This document shows, piece by piece, positions 43,420 to 52,559 of a DNA stretch of 64,000 nucleotides (position 1 is the first letter of the stretch; each line of letters starts with the position of its first letter). This stretch comes from UBA1433 sp964581565 (lineage in GTDB: Bacteria; Bacillota; Clostridia; Eubacteriales; UBA1433). The stretch is taken from assembly GCA_964581565.1 (NCBI GenBank), contig CAZOOZ010000001.1, positions 1 to 64,000 of the forward strand, given 5' to 3'. Position numbers and translations under genes: made by a program. The notes beneath the pieces were generated by a model. It did no database searches, was not told where the DNA came from, and saw only the letters and a program-made list of their open reading frames with translations.

Positions 43420-45522
43420 ATGGATGTAAAGCAGTTAATAGTAAACATAATAAAAGATGAAAAATATAAACCGCTGAATTTTAAAGAATTTGCTTATTTG
43501 CTGGATGTTCATACGAATAAAGAAAGAAACAAATTGAAGCAAGCTTTATTGGAACTTGAAAATGATGCGGTGCTTCTATTTGAAAAAAATAGGTATGCTT
43601 TGCCTAAAGAAAACAGCCTACTAAAAGGAACACTGCAAATAACTTCAGGAGGATATGGCTTTGTTCTCAATGACAGGGCACAAGATATTTATATACCTAG
43701 CGAAGAACTGGCAGGAGCACTGAGCGGCGATGAAGTTTTGGCATGCATTACAAAAGAAAATAAACCTCATAATGAAGGCAGAGTCATAAAAATCCTAAAG
43801 GATAATAATAAAGTCCTTATTGGGACTTTCTTAAAGACTAAAAAAGGTGCTTTTATTCGTGCCGATAACAAAGGTATTTTCCGTGATATTTATGTAAGTG
43901 ATAAGAACACATTTAATGCCAGAAATAAAAATAGGGTACTTTTTGAAATCATAAAAAAAGATCAGCAAAGAGCAGAAGGCAGAGTCATCGAGGTACTGGG
44001 CAATGCCATAAGCAAGGGCACGGATATCAAAAGTGTGCTTATTAACAATGCTATTAAGTATACCTTCGATGATGCGTCGATGAATCAGGCTGCTAAAATA
44101 AATTTGGAGATCGATGTATCTGAGATAAAAAACCGCGTTGATTTAAGCAGTGAAAATATTTTTACCATTGATGCGCTGACCGCAAAAGATATGGATGATG
44201 CAGTCAGCATAAGAAAAGATAATGAAACTTATATTTTAGGGGTTCATATTGCGGATGTGAGCCATTATGTAAAAAAGAATACTCCTCTTGACCGGGAAGC
44301 ATGTGAGAGAGGAAACAGTGTATACTTTCCTGATTATGCCGTCCCGATGTTGCCGCATATGCTTTCCTCGCAACTATGCAGTCTTAAGGAAAGGCAAAAA
44401 AGGCTGACTGTCAGTGTTATCATGACGGTAGACAAATCCGGGAATGTAAAAAATTACGAAATAATGAAGTCTGTCATCCGGTCAAAGAAAAAAATGACAT
44501 ATACGGGTGTGCAAGCGGTTTTAAATAAACAGACACATGAAGATATGGAGTATCGGCATTTTGAAAAAGAGATTTTTTTAATGGATGAGCTTTGTGATAT
44601 CTTAAATCAGCAAAGAAGAAAGAAAAGAGGCAGTATTGATTTTGACATGCCCGAAGCGGAGGCAATCATTGATGAAGACGGATGGCCGCAGACAATCAAA
44701 AAAGCAGAAAGGCTTAAAGCGCATAAAATCATTGAGGAATTTATGTTGCTTGCCAATGAAACAGTGGCGGAACATATCTATTGGCTGAATTATCCGTGTA
44801 TCTATAGAACACATGATCATCCGGAAACCGAAAAATTGACCGCACTTAAAGAAGTACTTTTTAGCATGGGATATAAAATTAATATTATGAATATGCACCC
44901 TAAAAAAATTGCGGAGTTATTGGAGAACATAAAGGATAGGCCTGAGGAAGACTTAATCAAAAATATTATACTCAGAAGCATGCAGCGCGCCGTATATCAA
45001 AATAAGAATACCGGACATTTTGGGATTGCTGCGAAATATTATACTCATTTCACCTCGCCAATCAGAAGATATGCGGATTTGATTGTGCATAGAGTTTTAA
45101 GTGAACTTTTAGAAAATAATAGTGAAAATCAGCTATATTCGAATGAACAGCTTGCAAATATATCCGCCCATATATCAAAAACTGAGCGCAATGCAATGAA
45201 AGCGGAACGCGATGTGATGAAAATAAAGATGGCTAAATACTTATCTGATAAGATAGGAACAGAGTACCGTGCTGTTATTTCGTATATCACAATGAATGGG
45301 TTTTTCATTGAACTCGATAGCCTCATTGAAGGATTTGTTCCCTTTTCTTATTTAAATGATTATTATGTATCGGATACGAAAAGATTTTTATTTTTTAACG
45401 AACGTAATAGTAAAGTATATAAAATGGGGCAGGTCATCAATGTAAAGGTCGTCGAAGTCGATATGAATGAGGGAAGATGTATTTTTATAATGACCGGTAA
45501 TGAAGAAAGTAAGAAAAGATGA
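43420..45522 (+). CDS. rnr: Ribonuclease R
   Basis: A 700-residue 3'-5' exoribonuclease for structured RNA. An N-terminal helix-turn-helix (1-65), two cold-shock OB folds, the RNB domain with catalytic aspartates in TIDALTAKDMDDAVSI (near 248), HYTHFTSPIRRYADLIVHR near 545, and a C-terminal S1 domain. In B. subtilis smpB follows; here the next gene is a phosphopantetheinyl transferase overlapping by 4 bases (ATGA). Confidence 0.96.
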   Translation: MDVKQLIVNIIKDEKYKPLNFKEFAYLLDVHTNKERNKLKQALLELENDAVLLFEKNRYALPKENSLLKGTLQITSGGYGFVLNDRAQDIYIPSEELAGALSGDEVLACITKENKPHNEGRVIKILKDNNKVLIGTFLKTKKGAFIRADNKGIFRDIYVSDKNTFNARNKNRVLFEIIKKDQQRAEGRVIEVLGNAISKGTDIKSVLINNAIKYTFDDASMNQAAKINLEIDVSEIKNRVDLSSENIFTIDALTAKDMDDAVSIRKDNETYILGVHIADVSHYVKKNTPLDREACERGNSVYFPDYAVPMLPHMLSSQLCSLKERQKRLTVSVIMTVDKSGNVKNYEIMKSVIRSKKKMTYTGVQAVLNKQTHEDMEYRHFEKEIFLMDELCDILNQQRRKKRGSIDFDMPEAEAIIDEDGWPQTIKKAERLKAHKIIEEFMLLANETVAEHIYWLNYPCIYRTHDHPETEKLTALKEVLFSMGYKINIMNMHPKKIAELLENIKDRPEEDLIKNIILRSMQRAVYQNKNTGHFGIAAKYYTHFTSPIRRYADLIVHRVLSELLENNSENQLYSNEQLANISAHISKTERNAMKAERDVMKIKMAKYLSDKIGTEYRAVISYITMNGFFIELDSLIEGFVPFSYLNDYYVSDTKRFLFFNERNSKVYKMGQVINVKVVEVDMNEGRCIFIMTGNEESKKR

Positions 45523-46157
45523 TCATTTATATTTTTGACGATATGGAGAATATTGATGTAAAAGAAGTATTGAGTTTAATAGAGCGTATGCCGCCCCAGA
45601 GAGCCATACAGGCACAAAAATATATCCATTTGAAAGACAGGCTGATTTGTGTGTTATCTTTTTTGCTCTTGGAATATGGATTAAAAGAAGCCGGTATAAG
45701 CAGAGAAGAGGGTCTCCATTTTACATATGGACGTTATGAAAAACCGTATTTGAAAGAAGGGAATATATTTTTTAATATCAGCCATACCGAGGATAAAATC
45801 ATTTGTTGTATAGCGGATAATGAATGCGGTGCCGATATAGAGAAAATAAAACCTTTGAAAGAAGACTTAATAAGAAGGGTTTGTTCAGACGAAGAAATAA
45901 ATATGCTGCTTGAATCTAAAAATAAGGAAGAGCTGTTTACAAAGCTTTGGACAATGAAAGAAAGCTATATCAAGTATAAGGGTGCGAGCATAGGTATGGA
46001 TTTAAAAAAGATCAGAATTCTTATTCAAAAAGAAAGTGTTTTTGTGCAAAGCAGCAAATATGGTCAATATATTATTTCTGTTAGTTCGTCTTCAAAGAAG
46101 GCCCTTGCATATAAGAATATTTCCTTGAAAGAATTGCTAAATCAAAACGATAATTAA
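45519..46157 (+). CDS. Sfp-type 4'-phosphopantetheinyl transferase
   Basis: A 212-residue enzyme transferring phosphopantetheine from CoA to carrier proteins. FNISHTEDKIICCIA, GADIEKI (magnesium aspartate) and KLWTMKESYIKYKG are the family's core motifs. Length fits the Sfp group rather than the roughly 125-residue AcpS group. Its start overlaps the rnr stop. No carrier-protein or NRPS/PKS gene is nearby, so its target could be ordinary ACP or a remote cluster. Confidence 0.88.
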   Translation: MIIYIFDDMENIDVKEVLSLIERMPPQRAIQAQKYIHLKDRLICVLSFLLLEYGLKEAGISREEGLHFTYGRYEKPYLKEGNIFFNISHTEDKIICCIADNECGADIEKIKPLKEDLIRRVCSDEEINMLLESKNKEELFTKLWTMKESYIKYKGASIGMDLKKIRILIQKESVFVQSSKYGQYIISVSSSSKKALAYKNISLKELLNQNDN

Positions 46158-46242
46158 ATATATTTTTGTATAATTGTATCATGTATGATAACATTGTAAC
46201 AGTTATAAAAAGCTGTCATAAGATATTTTAATATAAAAAATA

Positions 46243-46327
46243 GAAATTGAGCAGGCAAAATATGGCATTCGCATGTGGAGCCGGGCTTTGAGGTAAAGCA
46301 ATGGGTTTAGAACCATGGGACAATTTC
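46243..46327 (+). promoter_or_regulatory. NiCo riboswitch aptamer (czcD-type, Ni2+/Co2+ sensing)
   Basis: P1 is GAAATTG (46243-46249) paired with CAATTTC (46321-46327). Inside are the conserved junction segments of the class: GAGCAGGCAA, GGAGCCGGGC, AAAGCAATGG and CCATGGGACA, separated by three hairpins. The gene downstream encodes a CDF metal exporter, the usual partner. The 3' P1 strand is shared with a terminator (46311-46352), so ligand binding would favour readthrough. Match is from memory of the class, not a covariance search. Confidence 0.85.
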
Positions 46328-46352
46328 AGGTAATTGTACCGTGGTTTTTTTG
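46311..46352 (+). terminator. Riboswitch-controlled terminator
   Basis: AACCATGG plus ACAATT pair with AATTGT plus CCGTGGTT around a TCAGGT loop, followed by seven T. The 5' arm includes the closing strands of the aptamer, which makes the two folds mutually exclusive. Confidence 0.85.
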
Positions 46353-46381
46353 CTTAAACAATGAAAGGCAAGGGCAGTGTA

Positions 46382-47245
46382 ATGCAGAATAATTTCAAAC
46401 AAGTAAAACAAATATTGTGGATTATTTTATTCGCCAACTTAGCGGTTGCGGCACTTAAGATCATCATAGGTGCTATCAGCAACAGCACAAGCATGACCGC
46501 AGACGGATTTCATTCACTGACTGACGGTTCATCCAATATCATCGGGTTGATAGGAATTCGCCTGGCATCGAAGCCCGTTGATGAGGATCATCCATATGGA
46601 CACAAAAAATACGAAACACTGGCGGGATTATTTATCTCGGGAATGCTTTTTCTTATAGGCGGCAAAATTATTTATAATGCGATCGAAAGATTCATTAATC
46701 CAGTTGTCCCAAGTATAGGGATAGATTGTCTGATTGCTCTTGTCATTACTCTTTGCATCAATGTTTTTGTGAGCGTATGCGAATATAAGCAAGGTAAAAA
46801 ATTGGGAAGTCAAATTTTGGTTTCGGACTCCATGCATACACGAAGTGATATTTATGTTTCCATCGGAGTTTTAATCACTCTTATAGGCATAAAATTAGGT
46901 CTGCCGCCTGTCATAGATCCGATTACTTCTTTAGTCGTATCAGGGTTTATACTGCGTGCTGCGTATATAATCTTTAAAGAAAACAGCGGTATCTTGCTTG
47001 ATGCCGCTGCCGTGGATATTCAAAAAATAGAAGAAATTGTTTTAAGTTATAATCAGGTTAAAGATGTACATAACATACGCAGCAGAGGCAGCAAGAACGA
47101 TATGCACGTGGATATGCATATTTTTATTGAGCCGCATATGAGTATTGAAGAATCTCATGAATTGATTCATGAAATTGAAGCAAAAATAAAACAAGAGATC
47201 AATGCCAACCTGCAGCTGATAGCTCATCTTGAACCTTATAAATAA
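46382..47245 (+). CDS. Cation diffusion facilitator (CDF) exporter, probable Ni/Co efflux
   Basis: A 287-residue membrane protein with about six membrane segments and a C-terminal cytoplasmic domain (about 205-287). Metal-site motifs are in MTADGFHSLTDGSSN (TM2) and SDSMHTRSDIYVS (TM5). HPYGHKKYE is typical of the first loop. I use ATG 46382, about 7 bases after AAGGG; ATG 46361 has no ribosome site and lies right after the terminator. Substrate Ni2+/Co2+ is inferred from the riboswitch. Confidence 0.9.
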   Translation: MQNNFKQVKQILWIILFANLAVAALKIIIGAISNSTSMTADGFHSLTDGSSNIIGLIGIRLASKPVDEDHPYGHKKYETLAGLFISGMLFLIGGKIIYNAIERFINPVVPSIGIDCLIALVITLCINVFVSVCEYKQGKKLGSQILVSDSMHTRSDIYVSIGVLITLIGIKLGLPPVIDPITSLVVSGFILRAAYIIFKENSGILLDAAAVDIQKIEEIVLSYNQVKDVHNIRSRGSKNDMHVDMHIFIEPHMSIEESHELIHEIEAKIKQEINANLQLIAHLEPYK

Positions 47246-47293
47246 CGCAGTTAATAAACATTTATAGTTTGTGCATGATTCTTCATGATCATC

Positions 47294-47324
47294 TGAATTT
47301 TCAAATAAGTCTATAATCATAATA
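47294..47324 (+). promoter_or_regulatory. Sigma-G-like forespore promoter of sleB-ypeB
   Basis: TGAATT (47294-47299), an 18-base spacer and CATAATA (47318-47324) match the sigma-F/G pattern G-H-AT-R and CAT-N-N-TA at all but one position. In B. subtilis sleB-ypeB is transcribed by sigma-G. The rest of the 47246-47389 gap is AT-rich with no gene. Confidence 0.45.
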
Positions 47325-47389
47325 ATTAATTATTTTCGCATGTATATTATTACTTTGTTACGCAAAAAATATCACGAGAGGTGAATTTT

Positions 47390-48064
47390 ATGCATAACAA
47401 TAAAAAATTAGTAATTATATGCCTTTTTATATTTGCGTTTGTCTTCGGTATCGCATCCAATGCATTTGCGGCAAGTATTTACTATGGTTCCGACAGCGCG
47501 TCCGTAAAACAAGTACAGCAAAAATTAAAAAACTGGGGGTATTATGACGGAGCGGTAGATGGTATCTTTGGCATTAAAACGGAAAAAGCCGTCCGTCTGT
47601 TTCAAAGTAAAAACGGCCTTACGGTAGACGGTAAATGCGGGAAGGAAACGCTTACTGCTATGGGGCTTGCAGATCTTATTACCAAGAGTACGTCTTCAGG
47701 CGGCACCAATTATTCGGATGATGTCTATCTTCTCGCCAGATGCATATACGGTGAAGGAAGAGGAGAGCCGTACACAGGGCAAGTGGCAATTGCAGCTGTT
47801 ATATTAAACAGAGTTGAAGATAGTGGCTTTCCAAATTCCATCAGTGGTGTTATTTATCAAAAAGGAGCATTTGATGCTGTATCCGACGGACAGATCAATC
47901 TTACACCGAATCAGAGTGCTTTGAATGCTGCAAAAGATGCCATAAACGGATGGGATCCTTCGGGAGGCGCAATTTATTATTATAATCCAGAAACAGCCAC
48001 AAATAAATGGATACGTTCTCGTCCGATTATCGTAACGATCGGAAAGCATGTATTTTGTAAATAA
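47390..48064 (+). CDS. sleB: Spore cortex-lytic enzyme SleB
   Basis: A 224-residue exported hydrolase that degrades spore cortex during germination. A signal peptide (1-25, ending AFA), a peptidoglycan-binding domain (about 33-90, SVKQVQQKLKNWGYYDG... TVDGKCG) and a Hydrolase_2 catalytic domain with ARCIYGEGRGEP containing the catalytic glutamate. ATG 47390 follows GAGAGG; an in-frame GTG lies at 47381. YpeB follows, its required partner. Confidence 0.95.
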   Translation: MHNNKKLVIICLFIFAFVFGIASNAFAASIYYGSDSASVKQVQQKLKNWGYYDGAVDGIFGIKTEKAVRLFQSKNGLTVDGKCGKETLTAMGLADLITKSTSSGGTNYSDDVYLLARCIYGEGRGEPYTGQVAIAAVILNRVEDSGFPNSISGVIYQKGAFDAVSDGQINLTPNQSALNAAKDAINGWDPSGGAIYYYNPETATNKWIRSRPIIVTIGKHVFCK

Positions 48065-48075
48065 GAGGTTTTAAG

Positions 48076-49416
48076 ATGAGTAAGAATTTAGTTATAGGTG
48101 TACTGGCAGTGGCGCTTGTAGTGCTTGGCATATGGGGATACAACACAAATGAAGAAGGTACAAGTTATAAAACATTGGTCACAAACACTTATGAAGATAA
48201 TTTTATAACATTGCAGGAATCGCTGAAAAATATGGAATCTTCCCTGTCGAAAGCGCTTGTGGCAAGCAATGATTCCTATCTGCGAAATTTACTGCTGGAT
48301 GCCTGGAGATACAGCATTTCGGGTTCTACCGCAGTCAATAATTTGCCGCTAAGTCATGTTTCTCTTAAAGAAAGCTGTGAAGTCATTACACAGGCGGGAG
48401 ATTACTGTTACAGCGTCGCTCAAAAAGTGGATTCGAGTGAGGATATTACAGAAGAAGAAATGAATAATCTTCAAAAAATAAAAGATGGCGTTTACACCAT
48501 TATGAAAAATGTTGAAAGTCTGTCGGAAAAATTTCAAAATGGTGAAATCAGTTTCTTAAGAGAAGATAACGATTTTTATCTGAGTGATGAGACGGAAAAT
48601 GAAATAGACAATCTTTTTTCGGGAATAAATAAATCGAGTATGGAATATCCAAAATTGATTTATGACGGGCCATTTTCGGAAGGACTTAAAGAACAAGGCC
48701 CCAAGATGGATTTAGGTGAGGAGATCGACGAGGCAAAAGCCAAAGAATTAGTAGCCAAATTTTTGGATAATGATAAAAACTTGGAGAAAACAACCGATGA
48801 TGACGGGATTATTCCTTGTTATGTTTTTGAAAGCAATACTGATGAGGATAATAAAGAAACCTACTATAGAATAAAAATAAGCAAAGATGGCGGGCATATA
48901 CTGCAGGTTGTATCCAATAGGGAAATTGAAGAACAAAAATTAAGCTTAAAAGATGCACAGGCAAAGGCCAAGGAATTTTTAGAAAAAAACGGTTTTAAAA
49001 ATATGAGTGAAAACTATTATGAAACGTATGGAAATAAAACCGTATTTAATTTCGTATACGAGCAGGATAATGTGATTATTTATCCCGATTTGGTGAAAGT
49101 GCAGGTGGCGCTCGATAACGGAGAAATTGTAGGCTTTGAAGCGAGCACGTATTATATGTCTCATTATGACAGAGATATTCCAAAAGCAAGTGTGAGTATG
49201 CAGCAAGCACAAAAAAACGTAAGCTCAAGCCTGGAGATAACATCTAAAAAGCTCGCCATTATTCCGTTGGATGGCGGAAGCGAAGTGCTTTGTTATGAAT
49301 TCAAAGGCAAGACAAAAGATGATGAATGGTATATTGTTTATATAAATGCAGATACAGGAAAACAACAAGAAATATTAAAGATTATAGAGGCAAATGAAAG
49401 TGTGCTGACACTCTAG
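48076..49416 (+). CDS. ypeB: Germination protein YpeB
   Basis: A 446-residue protein with one N-terminal membrane anchor (about 5-22), a helical YpeB domain, and C-terminal PepSY-type repeats (from about 215: EIDEAKAKELVAKFL and later LSLKDAQAKAKEFLEKNGF). In Bacillus it is needed for SleB localisation and stability in the spore. Directly follows sleB and ends at a strong terminator. Confidence 0.92.
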   Translation: MSKNLVIGVLAVALVVLGIWGYNTNEEGTSYKTLVTNTYEDNFITLQESLKNMESSLSKALVASNDSYLRNLLLDAWRYSISGSTAVNNLPLSHVSLKESCEVITQAGDYCYSVAQKVDSSEDITEEEMNNLQKIKDGVYTIMKNVESLSEKFQNGEISFLREDNDFYLSDETENEIDNLFSGINKSSMEYPKLIYDGPFSEGLKEQGPKMDLGEEIDEAKAKELVAKFLDNDKNLEKTTDDDGIIPCYVFESNTDEDNKETYYRIKISKDGGHILQVVSNREIEEQKLSLKDAQAKAKEFLEKNGFKNMSENYYETYGNKTVFNFVYEQDNVIIYPDLVKVQVALDNGEIVGFEASTYYMSHYDRDIPKASVSMQQAQKNVSSSLEITSKKLAIIPLDGGSEVLCYEFKGKTKDDEWYIVYINADTGKQQEILKIIEANESVLTL

Positions 49417-49446
49417 CAATACCATTTAATTTTTATATTCGCGAGT

Positions 49447-49494
49447 AAATAAAGAAAAAACGGGATAAAGAGAAAAACCGTTTTTTCTTTATTT
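49447..49494 (+). terminator. Strong bidirectional-type terminator after ypeB
   Basis: A 17-base arm ending in AAAAAACGG (49447-49463) pairs perfectly with the arm beginning CCGTTTTTTC (49478-49494). A 14-base loop separates them. Confidence 0.85.
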
Positions 49495-49575
49495 AAATAT
49501 AAAGTTAATTTTAAACAATATAGCATCGTTTAAGAAATTTTGGATAATTATGTAATATAAAAGGCAGCTAAATCG

Positions 49576-49584
49576 TGATATAAT
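49576..49584 (+). promoter_or_regulatory. Extended -10 promoter element of uvrA
   Basis: TGATATAAT is an extended -10 box (TG-n-TATAAT) 46 bases before uvrA, without a clear -35. Another weak candidate is TTTAAG-18-TAATAT (49529-49558). No LexA box was seen. Confidence 0.4.
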
Positions 49585-49629
49585 ATATCATTAGTAATTC
49601 ATTTTTACAGCCTTAGAAAGAAGTAATGA

Positions 49630-52467
49630 ATGGGAAAATATATATCAATACGTTCAGCAAATGAAAATAATTTAAAGAATATATCTTTAAAAATACCCAA
49701 AAATAAGCTTGTTGTTTTCACGGGGCTTTCAGGCTCCGGAAAAACTTCTCTTGCATTCGATACCATTTATGCGGAAGGACAAAGACGTTATATAGAAAGT
49801 CTTTCGGCTTATGCCAGACAATTTTTAGGGCAGATGAATAAGCCGGATGTGGAATATATTGAGGGGCTTTCCCCCGCCATTTCTATTGATCAAAAAACCA
49901 CAAACCGTAATCCGCGTTCAACCGTGGGAACCGTTACGGAAATTTATGATTATTTAAGATTGCTTTATGCAAGGATAGGTATCGCGCATTGCCCTGTATG
50001 CGGCAAAGAAATCAGCTCGCAAAGTATAGACATGATGGTAAATGATATTATGACGCTTGATGAAGGGGAGGCTTTTTATATACTTTCTCCCGTTGTCACT
50101 GCACAAAAAGGACAGCATAAAAAACTTATAGACGATTTAAAGAAAAGCGGTTATGTCAGAGTTATTATCGATAAAGAAATGATGGATATTAATGATGTAC
50201 CTGAACTGGATAAAAATATAAAGCATACGGTCGAAGTTGTAGTCGACAGGCTTAAAATGAAAGAGGGCATTAAAAGCCGTGTTGCCGACAGCGTGCAAAC
50301 AGCACTAAAATTATCTGACGGTATCGTTATCTGCGATATATTAGATAAAGAAAGAAGAGTCTATTCTGAAAAATATGCATGTCCAGACTGCAACATCAGT
50401 ATAGATAAGCCGGAGCCGAGAGTGTTTTCTTTTAATTCTCCGTTTGGAGCATGCCCGACATGCTATGGGCTCGGGGTATTATTTGAAGTGGATGAAGATA
50501 TGATCGTTAAAAATAAATCTTTATCTTTGGTACAGGGAGCAGCCGATGTCGCCGGATGGAATTTTTCTAAAAGAGGCAGTATGGCTTATTATTATTTGGA
50601 AGGACTTGCAAGAGAATATCATTTTGACATCAACACGCCTTATGAACAGTTGAGCGATAAAGTGAAGCATGTTATCATGCATGGCACAGACGGTAAAAAG
50701 CTGAAGATAAATTATGTCTCCGATAATTTTGCCGGAGAGTTTAATCCTGTATATGAAGGCATTGTACCTACCATTAAGAGAAGATATCATCAAACAGAAA
50801 GTCAGGGCATGAAAAAATATTATCAATCTTTTATGAGTTATACCCCTTGCCCGGCATGCGGAGGCGACCGATTAAAAAAGGCTTCGCTTTCTGTTACGGT
50901 GGGCGGATGCAATATTATCGATTTTACAAAATTATCGGTTGCAGATGCATTACAATTTATTGAACGTTTAAAATTAAGTGAAAAAGATGCAATCATCGCG
51001 GCACAGATTTTAAAAGAAATCAAAGAAAGACTGATGTTTTTAATGAATGTCGGGCTTGACTATCTCACACTTTTCCGTGCGGCTGCAACGCTGTCGGGAG
51101 GAGAAAGCCAAAGAATACGTCTGGCGACTCAAATAGGATCGGGCCTCACCGGCGTATTATACGTACTCGATGAACCGAGTATTGGGCTGCATCAACGAGA
51201 TAACAGAAGACTGCTCGACACACTTCGGGCACTGGTTCATTTAGATAATACACTCATTGTTGTTGAACATGATGAAGAAACCATGTATGAAGCAGACTAT
51301 ATTGTCGACATAGGACCGGGTGCGGGAATTCACGGTGGAGAAGTTGTGGCATCAGGAAGTATCGAGAAAATAAAGGTAAACAAAAAATCAATCACAGGCC
51401 AGTATTTAAGCGGAAAAAAACAGATTCCGGTACCGAAGGAACGCATGAAGCCGAATGGTAAGGAATTAAAAGTTATCAATGCGCAGGCGAATAATTTAAA
51501 AGGAATTGATGTAGCATTTCCTTTAGGTATGATGATACTTGTCACAGGTGTTTCAGGTTCCGGGAAAAGCACACTGGTCAATGAAATCCTTTATAAAGGG
51601 ATGATGAAGGCTATTTATAAAAGCAATGTGAAACCCGGTCTTCATGACCGTATCGAAGGGCTTGAGAATATTGATAAAGTCATTGAGATCGACCAGTCTC
51701 CGATCGGACGTACGCCAAGGAGTAATCCCGCAACTTATACCGGAGTTTTTGACGACATTCGGGAATTGTTTGCAATGACAAAAGAATCAAAAATGAGGGG
51801 ATTCAACAAAGGCCGCTTTTCGTTTAATGTCAAAGGCGGCAGATGTGAGAGCTGCTCCGGAGACGGTATCATAAAAATAGAAATGCATTTTCTTTCCGAT
51901 GTCTACGTCGCCTGTGAAGTTTGTAAGGGAAAAAGATATAACGAGGAGACTCTTAAAGTAAAATATAAAGGTAAAAATATTGCCGAAGTGCTCGACATGA
52001 CGGCAGAGGAGGCGCTGCGTTTTTTTGAAAGTATCACTTCCATTAGAAACAAGCTGCAAACGCTCAATGATGTGGGGTTGGGATATATAAAATTAGGACA
52101 GCCTTCCACAACACTTTCGGGTGGAGAGGCACAAAGAATCAAAATTGCCTATGAATTGAGCAAAAGGCCGACCGGTAAAACTTTGTATTTACTGGACGAG
52201 CCCACAACCGGGTTACATACGGCGGATGTGGATAAACTTTTAAAGGTGCTACAGCGTCTAAAAGAAAACGGGAACACGCTCGTTGTCATCGAACACAATT
52301 TGGATGTGATTAAATGCGCCGATTATATTATCGATATGGGTCCTGAGGGTGGGGACAAGGGCGGTAGCATCATCACGACAGGTACGCCGGAAGAAGTCGC
52401 GAATGTAAAAAACAGTTATACGGGACAATATTTAAATAAAATATTAAATAAAATAAATGCAATATGA
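49630..52467 (+). CDS. uvrA: Excinuclease ABC subunit A
   Basis: A 945-residue damage-recognition ATPase of nucleotide excision repair. Two ABC modules: Walker A GLSGSGKTSL (near 34) and GVSGSGKSTLVN (near 640); signature LSGGESQRIRLA and LSGGEAQRIKIA. Zinc modules are CPDCN...CPTCYGLG and CESCSGDG...CEVCKGKR. ATG 49630 after GAAAGAAG. uvrB and uvrC are not adjacent here. Confidence 0.97.
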   Translation: MGKYISIRSANENNLKNISLKIPKNKLVVFTGLSGSGKTSLAFDTIYAEGQRRYIESLSAYARQFLGQMNKPDVEYIEGLSPAISIDQKTTNRNPRSTVGTVTEIYDYLRLLYARIGIAHCPVCGKEISSQSIDMMVNDIMTLDEGEAFYILSPVVTAQKGQHKKLIDDLKKSGYVRVIIDKEMMDINDVPELDKNIKHTVEVVVDRLKMKEGIKSRVADSVQTALKLSDGIVICDILDKERRVYSEKYACPDCNISIDKPEPRVFSFNSPFGACPTCYGLGVLFEVDEDMIVKNKSLSLVQGAADVAGWNFSKRGSMAYYYLEGLAREYHFDINTPYEQLSDKVKHVIMHGTDGKKLKINYVSDNFAGEFNPVYEGIVPTIKRRYHQTESQGMKKYYQSFMSYTPCPACGGDRLKKASLSVTVGGCNIIDFTKLSVADALQFIERLKLSEKDAIIAAQILKEIKERLMFLMNVGLDYLTLFRAAATLSGGESQRIRLATQIGSGLTGVLYVLDEPSIGLHQRDNRRLLDTLRALVHLDNTLIVVEHDEETMYEADYIVDIGPGAGIHGGEVVASGSIEKIKVNKKSITGQYLSGKKQIPVPKERMKPNGKELKVINAQANNLKGIDVAFPLGMMILVTGVSGSGKSTLVNEILYKGMMKAIYKSNVKPGLHDRIEGLENIDKVIEIDQSPIGRTPRSNPATYTGVFDDIRELFAMTKESKMRGFNKGRFSFNVKGGRCESCSGDGIIKIEMHFLSDVYVACEVCKGKRYNEETLKVKYKGKNIAEVLDMTAEEALRFFESITSIRNKLQTLNDVGLGYIKLGQPSTTLSGGEAQRIKIAYELSKRPTGKTLYLLDEPTTGLHTADVDKLLKVLQRLKENGNTLVVIEHNLDVIKCADYIIDMGPEGGDKGGSIITTGTPEEVANVKNSYTGQYLNKILNKINAI

Positions 52468-52489
52468 AAAATATTCGTAAAATATAATC

Positions 52490-52518
52490 TTTATTAAATA
52501 TTTTTATTATAGTATGAT
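52490..52518 (+). promoter_or_regulatory. Possible promoter of cdaA-cdaR
   Basis: TTTATT (52490-52495), a 17-base spacer and TATGAT (52513-52518) in the AT-rich gap after uvrA. Confidence 0.35.
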
Positions 52519-52559
52519 ATATAAGAGAGACTCTCGTAAATATATGAGCGGTGATAAAT

